Source: Nitratireductor sp.
Lineage (GTDB): Bacteria > Pseudomonadota > Alphaproteobacteria > Rhizobiales > Rhizobiaceae
DNA: 64,000 bases
NCBI GenBank assembly: GCA_020441665.1
Contig: JAGRLT010000173.1
Span: forward strand, 1 to 64,000
Reading direction: 5' to 3'
Below, in pieces: positions 56,010-64,000 of this stretch. The notes under the pieces are model-generated. The model saw nothing but the letters and a program-made list of their open reading frames with translations, did not search any database and had not been told where the DNA came from. The first letter of the stretch is position 1; each line of letters opens with the position of its first letter. The position numbers were made by a program, and so were the translations under genes.

Positions 56010-56665
56010 CGGCTGCCGAAGATCGCGCTGCCGACGCGCACATGGGTCGCGCCCAGTTCGATCGCCGTTTCGAAATCGGCCGACATGCCCATGGAAAGCG
56101 TCGCAAGGCCGAGTTCGCCAGCCAGCTTGCGCAACAAAGCGAAATGCGGCCCGGGATTTTCATCGAAAGGCGGGATGCACATCAGCCCTTCGATGGCCAG
56201 CCCGTGCACCTCCTGACAGCGCCTGACGAAAGCCGCCGTCTCGGTGGGTTCGACGCCGGCCTTTTGCGGCTCGCTGCCGGTATTGACCTGCACCAGCAGG
56301 CGCGGTGTCCTGCCCTGCTTGTCGATTTCCCTGGCCAGTGCCGCCGCGATCTTTTCCCGGTCGACCGTCTCGATGACGTCGAACAGCGCCACCGCTTCGC
56401 CTGCCTTGTTGGATTGCAGCGGCCCGATCAGATGCAGTTCGAGATCGGGAAACGCTTCGCGCAGGGCGGGCCATTTGCCCTGCGCCTCCTGCACCCGGTT
56501 TTCGCCGAAGACACGCTGGCCCGCCTCGATCACCGGGCGGATCGCTTGCGCCTCGAAGGTCTTCGAAACGGCCACCAGCGTCACCGCATCGGCCTTCCGG
56601 CCAGCCGTTTTTGCCGCCCTGCGGCAGCGGTTGAAAATATGGCCAAGCTGATCGGCGGCGCTCAT
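56006..56665 (-). CDS. PLP homeostasis protein YggS
   Basis: PLPBP family, 219 residues, fold-III barrel that keeps free PLP in balance; no enzymatic activity is known. The PLP lysine is in VAVSKTFEAQAIRP, followed by FGENRVQEAQGKWP, LHLIGPLQSNKAGEAVALFD, and SMGMSADFETAIELGATHVR with the phosphate-binding RVGSAIFGSR end. ATG at 56665. Confidence 0.93.
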   Translation of the reverse strand: MSAADQLGHIFNRCRRAAKTAGRKADAVTLVAVSKTFEAQAIRPVIEAGQRVFGENRVQEAQGKWPALREAFPDLELHLIGPLQSNKAGEAVALFDVIETVDREKIAAALAREIDKQGRTPRLLVQVNTGSEPQKAGVEPTETAAFVRRCQEVHGLAIEGLMCIPPFDENPGPHFALLRKLAGELGLATLSMGMSADFETAIELGATHVRVGSAIFGSR

Positions 56666-56860
56666 CGAAATCGGTTCCGGTTCTTTCCGTTGCTTCGCGC
56701 TGCTTGTAGCGCAGGCGGATAATTTGGCCAATGCCGGGCAGACGGTTGACCGCCCGCCAGAATTCTGGTCAAGCAGGCTGGATTTTCCGATCGCTTCCCG
56801 CTCTTCGCATCACCACCGCACGGAGCCGGCAAAGCCCCTGCAGGACAGAGACAGGCCACG

Positions 56861-59464
56861 ATGGCAACTGAACGATACAATGCGCGGACCGCCGAGCCGA
56901 AATGGCAACAGGCCTGGTCGCAGGCGAAGCTCTTCGAGACCGACAACAACGACCCGCGCCCGAAATATTACGTCCTCGAAATGTTTCCCTATCCTTCCGG
57001 CCGCATCCATATGGGCCATGTCCGCAACTACACGATGGGCGACGTGGTTGCCCGCTACAAGCGCGCCATGGGCTACAACGTGCTGCACCCGATGGGCTGG
57101 GACGCTTTCGGCATGCCGGCGGAAAACGCCGCGATGCAGAACAGGACCCATCCCGCGGCATGGACCTATGCCAATATCGACACCATGCGCGGCCAGCTCA
57201 AATCCATGGGCCTGTCGCTCGACTGGTCGCGCGAATTCGCCACCTGCGATGTCGAGTATTATCACCGCCAGCAGATGCTGTTCGTCGACTTTCTCGCAAA
57301 GGGCCTGGTCGGCCGCCGCGTTTCCAAGGTCAACTGGGATCCGGTCGATCAGACCGTGCTGGCCAACGAACAGGTGATCGACGGCCGCGGCTGGCGCTCC
57401 GGCGCCCTGGTCGAACAGCGCGAGCTTGCCCAATGGGTGTTCAAGATCACCGATTATTCGGAGGACCTGCTCGAAGCGCTCGACCGGCTCGATCAGTGGC
57501 CGGAAAAAGTCCGCACCATGCAGAAGAACTGGATCGGCAAGTCGCGCGGCCTGCAGATGGGCTTCGATCTGGCGCGGCCGGTCGACGGGTTCGACCGGAT
57601 TGAGGTCTATACCACCCGGCCCGACACGCTTGCCGGCGCCAGCTTCATCGCCATCGCGCCCGAGCATCCGCTGGCCAGGAAACTGGCCGAGACCGATGCG
57701 CAGCTCGCCGAGTTCGCCGTCGACGTGCGCCGCGCCGGCACGTCGGAGGAAGCATTGGAGAAGGCGGAAAAACGCGGCTACCGGACGGCGGTCGACGTGG
57801 TCCATCCGCTCTATCCCGATCAGCGCCTGCCGGTCTGGGTCGCCAACTTCATCCTGATGGATTACGGCACCGGCGCGGTGTTCGGCTGTCCCGCCCATGA
57901 CCAGCGCGATCTCGACTTCGCCCGCAAATACGGCCTGCCGGTCATCGATACTTTTTTTGCCCTCGACGATGACACGCCGGTCGGCGACGAGGCCTTCGTG
58001 CCGCTCAAGAGCGAGAAGGTGCGCTGGGTCGACCAGCCGGCCGGTATCGAACTGGCAACCGGCCAGGAAGCGATCGACGCCACGATCGACTGGGCCGAAA
58101 GGCAGGGTCTCGGCAAGGGGCATGTGCAGTTCCGCCTGCGCGATTGGGGGATTTCCCGCCAGCGCTACTGGGGCTGCCCCATTCCCGTGATCCATTGCGA
58201 GGATTGCGGCATCGTGCCGGTGCCGAAAGCCGATCTGCCGGTAAGACTGCCGGAGGATGTCACCTTCGACCAGCCCGGCAACCCGCTCGACCATCATCCG
58301 GACTGGAAGCATGTCGCCTGCCCCGAATGCGGCGGCCGGGCCCGGCGCGAAACCGATACCATGGATACGTTTGTCGATTCCTCCTGGTATTTCGCCCGCT
58401 TTACCGCGCCGCAGGAAAACGACCCCACCGATCCCGCGGCCGCCAATGGCTGGCTGCCGGTCGACCAGTATATCGGCGGTATCGAGCATGCGATCCTGCA
58501 TCTGCTCTATTCGCGCTTCTTCACCCGCGCGATGCGCGATACCGGCCATCTCGATCTCGACGAACCGTTCAAGGGTCTGTTCACCCAGGGCATGGTGGTG
58601 CACGAAACCTACAAGGGCGGGGACGGCTGGGTCGAGCCGGCGAAGGTGCGGGTCGAGGAGGCTGACGGCCGGCGCCGCGCCTTCCTGCTCGACGGCGGTG
58701 CGGAGATCGAGATCGGCTCGATCGAGAAAATGTCGAAGTCGAAGAAGAACGTCGTCGATCCCGACGACATCATCGCTTCCTACGGCGCCGATACGGCGCG
58801 CTTCTTCATGCTGTCGGATTCGCCGCCCGAGCGTGACGTGATCTGGACCGAGGCCGGCGTCGAAGGCGCGCACCGTTTCGTTCAGCGCGTCTGGCGCCTG
58901 ATTGTTGAAGCCGCCGAGGCGCTCGGTGCGGTCCAGCCGGTGCCGGGCAGCGAGGGTGCGGCGCTGGAAATCACCCGCGCCGCCCACAAGACCCTGAAGG
59001 CGGTCGGCGAGGACATCGAAAAGCTTGCCTTCAACAAGGCCGTCGCCCGGCTCTACGAACTGGTCAACGCCATTGCTGCACCCTTGGGCGACGTTGCCCA
59101 GGGCAGGGCCGATGCCGGAACCGTCGGCGCCCTGCGCGAGGCGGTTGCGTTTCTGATCGCCATGATCGCGCCGATGATGCCGCATCTTGCCGAGGAGCTG
59201 CATGCGGCGATCGGCGGCGGCAGCATGGCGGCCGAGCAGGCCTGGCCGAAATTCGATCCAGCCCTTGTCGTCGATGACGAGATCACGCTGCCGGTACAGG
59301 TCAATGGCAAGAAGCGCGGCGACGTCACCGTGCCGGCGGGCGCTTCCCAGCAAGCGATCATCGCCGCGGCACTGGCGCTTGACGCGGTAAGCAGGTATCT
59401 CGATGGTGGCGAACCGCGAAAGGTCATCGTTGTGCCCAATCGCATCGTCAATATCGTCGTCTAG
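56861..59464 (+). CDS. leuS: Leucyl-tRNA synthetase
   Basis: Class I aminoacyl-tRNA synthetase, 867 residues. Signature [20 protein letters not shown] (HIGH-like HMGH) and [17 protein letters not shown] near the N-terminus, the editing domain (residues about 220-410, [20 protein letters not shown]) and [16 protein letters not shown] in the catalytic part, then the anticodon domain. Head of leuS-lptE-holA, a conserved alphaproteobacterial order. Confidence 0.97.
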   Translation: MATERYNARTAEPKWQQAWSQAKLFETDNNDPRPKYYVLEMFPYPSGRIHMGHVRNYTMGDVVARYKRAMGYNVLHPMGWDAFGMPAENAAMQNRTHPAAWTYANIDTMRGQLKSMGLSLDWSREFATCDVEYYHRQQMLFVDFLAKGLVGRRVSKVNWDPVDQTVLANEQVIDGRGWRSGALVEQRELAQWVFKITDYSEDLLEALDRLDQWPEKVRTMQKNWIGKSRGLQMGFDLARPVDGFDRIEVYTTRPDTLAGASFIAIAPEHPLARKLAETDAQLAEFAVDVRRAGTSEEALEKAEKRGYRTAVDVVHPLYPDQRLPVWVANFILMDYGTGAVFGCPAHDQRDLDFARKYGLPVIDTFFALDDDTPVGDEAFVPLKSEKVRWVDQPAGIELATGQEAIDATIDWAERQGLGKGHVQFRLRDWGISRQRYWGCPIPVIHCEDCGIVPVPKADLPVRLPEDVTFDQPGNPLDHHPDWKHVACPECGGRARRETDTMDTFVDSSWYFARFTAPQENDPTDPAAANGWLPVDQYIGGIEHAILHLLYSRFFTRAMRDTGHLDLDEPFKGLFTQGMVVHETYKGGDGWVEPAKVRVEEADGRRRAFLLDGGAEIEIGSIEKMSKSKKNVVDPDDIIASYGADTARFFMLSDSPPERDVIWTEAGVEGAHRFVQRVWRLIVEAAEALGAVQPVPGSEGAALEITRAAHKTLKAVGEDIEKLAFNKAVARLYELVNAIAAPLGDVAQGRADAGTVGALREAVAFLIAMIAPMMPHLAEELHAAIGGGSMAAEQAWPKFDPALVVDDEITLPVQVNGKKRGDVTVPAGASQQAIIAAALALDAVSRYLDGGEPRKVIVVPNRIVNIVV

Positions 59465-59528
59465 AATCTTTCATGCCTGGAGCAAGACAGGGCCGGTATC
59501 GGGTACGAAAAGACGGGAGAGGCAAATC

Positions 59529-60080
59529 ATGAACGGCAAGATGCGCGCAACGGGCGTTACGAAATGGACAGAGCGCGCAGCGGTCGCGGCCTGCGCCCTG
59601 ATTCTTGCTTCCTGCCAGTTCCAGCCGCTCTATTCGTCCGACAGCGGCACGCTGGCGGTCAGCAACCGCACCCTTTCCACCCTGTCGGTCGCCGAGGTTG
59701 ACGGCCGCGCCGCCCAGCAGGTCCGCAACCATCTGATCTTCCTTCTGAGCGGCGGCGCGACGCCGGCCAATCCGAGCCATGAGGTGCGCCTGCGCATCAC
59801 CACCAATTCCCGCGTCAGCGCCGCCCGCGTCGCCAACGCCGAATCCAACCAGCTCGGCAATACCGCCGGCAGCGTCGAGATCAATGCAAGCTACGAGATC
59901 TACGACACCCGGACCCATGAACTCGTCCGGCGCGGCAGCCGCATCGCCAGCGCCGCCTATGACAAGACCAGCCAGTCCTTCGCCAGTGAGCGCGCCGAGC
60001 GCGACGCGGAAAACCGCGCCGCCCGCGAGGTCGCCGAATTGCTGCGGCTTGCCATCGCCGCCGACCTGACCTCGGGCTGA
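59529..60080 (+). CDS. lptE: LPS-assembly lipoprotein LptE
   Basis: Outer-membrane lipoprotein that plugs LptD during LPS export. 183 residues. Lipobox in ACALILASCQFQPLY (cysteine about residue 28). The mature part has the family PLYSSDSG start, QVRNHLIFLLSGG and VRLRITTNSRVS. The ATG at 59529 has GAGGCA upstream. It sits between leuS and holA, the usual place of lptE. Confidence 0.9.
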   Translation: MNGKMRATGVTKWTERAAVAACALILASCQFQPLYSSDSGTLAVSNRTLSTLSVAEVDGRAAQQVRNHLIFLLSGGATPANPSHEVRLRITTNSRVSAARVANAESNQLGNTAGSVEINASYEIYDTRTHELVRRGSRIASAAYDKTSQSFASERAERDAENRAAREVAELLRLAIAADLTSG

Positions 60081-60102
60081 GCGCGGGCTGGCCGCTGCCG
60101 CG

Positions 60103-61134
60103 ATGACCGCCTTGAAACCTCAGGATACCGACCGGTTTCTGCGACAGCCCGATCCGTCCTTTCGCACCATCCTGCTATATGGTCCCGACAGCGGCCTGGT
60201 GAGCGAGCGCGCCGACAGGATCGCCGAGAATTGCGGCGTCGATCTCGCCGATCCCTTCACCACCATCCGCATCGATGCCGACACCGCGGCGGGTGACCGT
60301 GCCCGGCTGCTCGACGAGGCCTTTACCGTCGGCATGTTCGGCGGCGACCGGCTGATCCGCGTCAGCGGCAGCACGCGGCGCAATCTGGCCGAGGCGCTGA
60401 AGCCGGTGGTCGATGCCACGCTTGAAAATGCCTGGGTGATCGTCGAAGCCGGCGACCTCAAGAAGGGTGCCGGCCTGCGCGCCCTCTTCGAGCGCTCGAA
60501 GACCGCCATCGCCATTCCCTGCTATCTCGACGAGGGCCGGGCGCTCGACGAACTGATCGCCGAGGAACTGACCGCCGGGGGCTTCCAGATCGATCGCGAG
60601 ACGGCCCATTTTCTCAAGCAGTTTCTCGGCGGTGACCGCCGGGCGAGCCGTAACGAATTGCGCAAGCTGGCGCTCTATCTGGGCGGGGAGAGAACCGTCA
60701 CCCGCGAGCATGTCCGCGCCATCATCGGCGATGCCTCGCAGATCGATGTCGACGGCGTCTTCGACGAAATCGCCTCCGGCCGGATGGAAACGCTCGAAGA
60801 CAATCTCGACCGGCTGATGGAACAGGGCACGGCGCCCGACATGCTGCTGATCGGCGCACTGCGCCATTTCCAGCAACTGCATGAAATCCGCGGCCGGATG
60901 GAGACCAGCCGCCTCAGCGCTTCGGCCGTGGTCGACGGTCTGCGCCCGCCGGTCTTCTGGAAGCGCAAGGACCGGCTTGCCCGCATCGTGGCGAACCTCG
61001 ATACGGCAAAGCTCGAGCGCATTCTGACGCGTCTGCAGCAGGCAAGTTTCGAGGCCCGCGCCAATCCCGGCCTTGCCCATGCCATCGCCGGCACCTGCCT
61101 CCTGGCGATCGTCCTGGAAAGCCGTCGCGCATAG
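60103..61134 (+). CDS. holA: DNA polymerase III delta subunit
   Basis: Clamp-loader subunit that opens the beta clamp. 343 residues, three domains. FRTILLYGPDSGLVSERADR near the N-terminus, GDRRASRNELRKLALYLGGE in the middle and the helical collar domain at the end. Follows lptE by 22 bases and ends in a terminator-like hairpin. Confidence 0.93.
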   Translation: MTALKPQDTDRFLRQPDPSFRTILLYGPDSGLVSERADRIAENCGVDLADPFTTIRIDADTAAGDRARLLDEAFTVGMFGGDRLIRVSGSTRRNLAEALKPVVDATLENAWVIVEAGDLKKGAGLRALFERSKTAIAIPCYLDEGRALDELIAEELTAGGFQIDRETAHFLKQFLGGDRRASRNELRKLALYLGGERTVTREHVRAIIGDASQIDVDGVFDEIASGRMETLEDNLDRLMEQGTAPDMLLIGALRHFQQLHEIRGRMETSRLSASAVVDGLRPPVFWKRKDRLARIVANLDTAKLERILTRLQQASFEARANPGLAHAIAGTCLLAIVLESRRA

Positions 61135-61159
61135 AGCGTCATCCCCATACATTGAAAGA

Positions 61160-61191
61160 CCGCCGCTCCCTTGCGAAAACGGCGGCCTTTT
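61160..61191 (+). terminator. Rho-independent terminator after holA
   Basis: CCGCCG at 61160-61165 pairs with CGGCGG at 61180-61185, followed by CCTTTT. It starts 25 bases after the holA stop. The rest of 61135-61411 shows no gene. Confidence 0.6.
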
Positions 61192-61390
61192 CGCGGTGTT
61201 ATCTCCAGCCTGTTGGGGCGTTGTCGGCCGGAGGTGAGCCGCTATTCTGGGCCGGGAATGGATGCCTCTCTCCTTGCTTCCGCTCTCGAACCCGTGTTGA
61301 GGAATGGGATAGCATCAGGCGGGCGTGGCCGGTGTGCCGTCGGTCACAGAGCGGCGGCGCGGGGCCGGATCGGGGCGGGCGGTCTTTGTC

Positions 61391-61413
61391 GAGCGGCGCG
61401 GGCTGCGCCGCTC
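61391..61413 (-). terminator. Hairpin at the parB stop
   Basis: GAGCGGCGC and GCGCCGCTC pair perfectly around a 5-base loop. The stem begins in the parB stop codon. No T-run follows on the minus strand, so the terminator role is tentative. Confidence 0.4.
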
Positions 61414-62332
61414 AAACCGACAGTTTCGCGCAGACCGCCTCGAGCTGTTCGAGTGATTTGTACCGGATGCGGATTTCGCCCTGCCCCGTCTCGCCGTGGC
61501 GGATATCGATCTTGAGGCCAAGCCGCTCCTCGATCTGCCGCTCCAGCGCCCTCGTATCGGCGGTCTTGAGATCGAGGCTTCTGGCGACACCCGGTTTCGG
61601 TTGTCTGTGTGCCTGCTGGGCGTTCTCGGCAAACGCCTCCGCCTGGCGCACCGACAGGCCTTCGGCGACGATCCGCCGGGCGAGCCCCACCGGATCCTCG
61701 CTGGTGATCAGCGCCCGGGCATGTCCCGCCGACAGGTCGCCCGCCGACAGCATCGCCCGCACTGCTTCCGGCAGTTTCAGCAGCCGCAGCGTGTTGGCCA
61801 CATGGCTGCGGCTCTTGCCGATGACATTGCCGAGATCGGCCTGGGAATAATCATATTCGTCGATGAGCTGCTGATAGCCGAGCGCTTCCTCGACCGGATT
61901 GAGGTCGGAACGCTGGACGTTTTCGATGATCGCAAGTTCGAGCGCTTCGCGGTCCTCGACATCACGCAGGATGACCGGAACCTCGTGCAGCGCCGCCTTC
62001 TGCGCCGCGCGCCAGCGGCGCTCGCCGGCGATGATCTCGAACCGTGCCCCTCCAAGATCACTGCCAAGATCGCCATTTTTGACCGGCCGCACCAGGATCG
62101 GCTGGACGATGCCGTGCTCGGCGATCGAACGGGCCAGATCGGCGAGGTGTTCCTCGGAAAAATGCCGCCGCGGATTGTTCGGATTGGCCCGGATCTGTTC
62201 GATAGGAACCTTCCGGTCGGCGCGGATTTCGCTGGAGGGCGCCGCGCGAACAGGCTGCGCCACATCGTCCATCTCGCCGATCAGCGCCGCAAGTCCCCGA
62301 CCCAGCCGCTTTTTCGATTCACCATCCGCCAT
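61412..62332 (-). CDS. parB: Chromosome-partitioning protein ParB
   Basis: CTP-dependent clamp that loads at parS. 306 residues. KRLGRGLAALIG at the N-terminus (ParA-stimulating), PNNPRRHFSEEHLADLARSI and the CTP motif RFEIIAGERRWRAAQKAAL (GERR), the HTH SQADLGNVIGKSRSHVANTL, and a C-terminal dimerisation part. ATG at 62332 has AAGGAG upstream. A parS site lies in rsmG nearby (63878-63893). Confidence 0.94.
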   Translation of the reverse strand: MADGESKKRLGRGLAALIGEMDDVAQPVRAAPSSEIRADRKVPIEQIRANPNNPRRHFSEEHLADLARSIAEHGIVQPILVRPVKNGDLGSDLGGARFEIIAGERRWRAAQKAALHEVPVILRDVEDREALELAIIENVQRSDLNPVEEALGYQQLIDEYDYSQADLGNVIGKSRSHVANTLRLLKLPEAVRAMLSAGDLSAGHARALITSEDPVGLARRIVAEGLSVRQAEAFAENAQQAHRQPKPGVARSLDLKTADTRALERQIEERLGLKIDIRHGETGQGEIRIRYKSLEQLEAVCAKLSV

Positions 62333-62448
62333 GGTCTTCACGCTCCTTGGTCTTCACGCTCCTCGGGGCTTTCTGTTTCGAGCTGTCGCAAACCCCTGTC
62401 CGCATTGCCCCGCGCCCATTGTTTCCTCATCGCCCGTTTGCCGGGCGC

Positions 62449-63264
62449 TCACGCCGCCTGCATCTGCCGTTCCTTGCGGATGATCTCCGATGCCAGCCTG
62501 AGATAGGCCTGGCTGCCGGCGCATTTGAGATCGTACAGGATCGCCGGCTTGCCATGGGACGGCGCCTCGGAAAGCCGCACATTGCGCGGGATCACCGTTT
62601 CGTAGACCTTCGCCCCCATGAATTCGCGCACATCGTTGACCACCTGGTCGGACAGATTGTTGCGCGAATCATACATGGTCAGCACGATGCCGTGCAGATC
62701 GAGATCGGGGTTCACGCTTTCGCGCACCTGTTTCATCGTCTGCAGCAACTGGCTCAGACCCTCGAGCGCGAAGAATTCGCATTGCAGCGGGACCAGCAGG
62801 GCATGGGCCGCCGCCATGGCATTGATCGTCAGCAGGTTGAGCGAGGGCGGGCAGTCGATCAGCATGTAGTCGAAGCGTGGCCTTCCACGGGCGGGATCAG
62901 GAATATATTCCTCAATTGCCTTTTTCAGCCGGAAGGCGCGGTCACCCATCGCGGCGATCTCCATTTCGAGACCGAGCAGGTCGAGCGTCGACGGCGCCAC
63001 GTAGAAGCGCGGCACGGCGGTCTTGACGAGCGCGTCGCCGAGCCCCGCATCGCCGCGCAGGATGTCGGCCGTCGAAACCGCGCGCCTCTCCCGGTCGATG
63101 CCGAGCCCGGTACTGGCATTGCCCTGAGGGTCCAGATCGATGATCAGGACGGTCTTTTCGATCGCCGCCAGCGCGGTCGCCAGATTGATCGCCGTGGTCG
63201 TCTTGCCGACCCCACCCTTCTGGTTTGCAACCGTCAAGACCCGTGCGCTGGTTCTGCTGGCCAT
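62449..63264 (-). CDS. parA: Chromosome-partitioning ATPase ParA
   Basis: Walker-type ATPase that moves ParB-parS complexes. 271 residues from the ATG at 63264. Deviant Walker A NQKGGVGKTTTAINLATALA, VLIIDLDPQGNASTGLG, and DYMLIDCPPSLNLLT are all intact. Between rsmG (34-base gap upstream) and parB, the standard rsmG-parA-parB order. Confidence 0.95.
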   Translation of the reverse strand: MASRTSARVLTVANQKGGVGKTTTAINLATALAAIEKTVLIIDLDPQGNASTGLGIDRERRAVSTADILRGDAGLGDALVKTAVPRFYVAPSTLDLLGLEMEIAAMGDRAFRLKKAIEEYIPDPARGRPRFDYMLIDCPPSLNLLTINAMAAAHALLVPLQCEFFALEGLSQLLQTMKQVRESVNPDLDLHGIVLTMYDSRNNLSDQVVNDVREFMGAKVYETVIPRNVRLSEAPSHGKPAILYDLKCAGSQAYLRLASEIIRKERQMQAA

Positions 63265-63298
63265 GTTCCGTACCTTGCGAGAATCCGCCAAGCCCCGC

Positions 63299-63949
63299 TC
63301 AGCCGATCCGCTCCACATTGGCGATTTCAAGAATGCAGGCTGTCGCATCGATCCTGCCCGGATGCTCTAACAAATCGAACCGCCATCTGCCACGGCAATC
63401 TTCGATTTCCCGAAGATAATCCCTGCCCTTGGGAAAGAGTGCCACGCGGCCGTCCCGGATATGATCGCCGGTCCAGTCCAGCAGGCGGGGGAGCGGCGCC
63501 AGTGCCCGCGCCGTGATCACCGCGCAATCGGCCAATTGTTCCGTTGCCGACTCGATCCGCTTGCAATGGATGGTGGCGCGCGCCTCGGTGCCATGGGCGA
63601 CCTGACGCAGAAAGGCACATTTCTTCTGGATCGATTCGACGAGATGGACCTGGCCCTGCCCTCCGCCTTCAGCCAGCACGATGGCCAGCACCATGCCGGG
63701 AAACCCGCCGCCGCTGCCTAGATCGGTCCAGCGCCGGGCATCGGGCTTGAGCGCGGCGAGCTGCAGGCTGTCGGCCACATGGCGAAGCCAGAACTGGTCG
63801 AGCGTGCCCCGGGCAACCAGATTGGTCTTGGCCTGCCATTTGTTCAGCAGCGCCTGATAGGTTCCCAACCGGTCGATGGTTTCACGTGAAACCGGATAGA
63901 CCGCTTCGAGCTGCGCCAGGATTTGCGAATCGATTTCTCCGGCAGTCAT
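63299..63949 (-). CDS. rsmG: 16S rRNA m7G527 methyltransferase RsmG
   Basis: Methylates G527 (E. coli numbering) of 16S rRNA. 216 residues. NLVARGTLDQFWLRHVADSL, the SAM site WTDLGSGGGFPGMVLAI and ITARALAPLPRLLDW are RsmG signatures. Its 5' part contains the parS palindrome. Eight bases after the mnmG stop. Confidence 0.95.
   Translation of the reverse strand: MTAGEIDSQILAQLEAVYPVSRETIDRLGTYQALLNKWQAKTNLVARGTLDQFWLRHVADSLQLAALKPDARRWTDLGSGGGFPGMVLAIVLAEGGGQGQVHLVESIQKKCAFLRQVAHGTEARATIHCKRIESATEQLADCAVITARALAPLPRLLDWTGDHIRDGRVALFPKGRDYLREIEDCRGRWRFDLLEHPGRIDATACILEIANVERIG
63878..63893. promoter_or_regulatory. parS centromere site inside rsmG
   Basis: GGTTTCACGTGAAACC is a perfect 16-bp palindrome that matches the ParB-binding consensus TGTTTCACGTGAAACA at 14 of 16 positions (outer pair differs). 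It encodes part of PVSRET in rsmG and lies about 1.5 kb from parB. Placement in rsmG is known in other alphaproteobacteria. Confidence 0.85.
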
Positions 63950-63957
63950 GAAAGACG

Positions 63958-64000
63958 CTAAGCTCCGGCCGCCAGCGATCCGGCCTCGCCGCTCGCCCTG
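63958..64000 (-). CDS. mnmG: MnmG (GidA) C-terminal end, cut by window edge
   Basis: Only the last 13 codons and a TAG at 63958-63960 are present, encoding RASGEAGSLAAGA. The identity rests on position, directly upstream of rsmG on the same strand in the standard mnmG-rsmG-parA-parB order; the 13 residues alone are not diagnostic. Confidence 0.6.
   Translation of the reverse strand, partial: RASGEAGSLAAGA

Noticed and set aside
56810..59353. Very long open frame antisense to leuS (over 800 codons)
   Set aside because: High-GC third positions make antisense frames of strong genes stay open. leuS has all synthetase motifs; the antisense translation has no recognisable domain.

Overview
The window is a GC-rich alphaproteobacterial chromosome segment. 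It most likely comes from the Hyphomicrobiales (Rhizobiales), in or near the Rhizobiaceae and Aurantimonadaceae. The signs are a three-cysteine RirA-type iron regulator, an hmuPSTUV haem locus, CpdR, DUF2125 and DUF1674 proteins, the purH / heparinase-like / rsmB neighbourhood, and parA-parB-rsmG-mnmG with a parS palindrome inside rsmG. The last group usually lies close to the replication origin. The species cannot be named from the sequence.

Layout: 1-9295 is core genome. It holds the 5' part of ftsK, a glnK-amtB ammonium operon behind a near-consensus sigma-54 promoter, tesB, a UbiH-type hydroxylase, Trm112 and LON-domain proteins, a CnoX-like thioredoxin, a ProXp-type deacylase and tRNA-Gly(GCC). 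From 9296 to about 16520 lies an accessory block that looks less GC-rich by eye. It starts with a frameshifted serine-recombinase remnant next to the tRNA. It carries a DUF2194 protein diverging from a GT4 glycosyltransferase, then a tightly packed trio: an unrecognised one-TM protein, a GalE-like epimerase, and a LuxR-type HTH fused to an alpha/beta hydrolase. This block is the strongest candidate for an undescribed system, probably a surface-glycan module with its own regulator.

16817-26732 is an iron and haem block. It has rirA, hmuPSTUV on the minus strand, and a divergent plus-strand operon (TonB-dependent receptor, unknown secreted protein, exbB, two exbD, tonB). Two TGA-N9-TCA palindromes sit symmetrically between the divergent operons, and two related repeats precede rirA. 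These fit RirA control of import, energisation and cytoplasmic haem handling.

26782-32724 holds a complete ureDABCEFG operon with a beta-carbonic anhydrase upstream. From 32804 to the end the content is housekeeping. It covers cofactors and purines (pdxY, purH, hpt), ribosome and tRNA functions (rsmB, leuS, rsmG, mnmG), envelope and division (ftsEX, PlsC, LptE, L,D-transpeptidase), amino acids (tyrC, hisC), isoprenoids (ispG), a thiolase, regulators (cpdR, an OmpR-type regulator, a cyclic-nucleotide-domain protein), DNA polymerase delta (holA) and parAB.

Coordinates, start choices and motifs were read by eye from the sequence. No database search, alignment or composition calculation was run.
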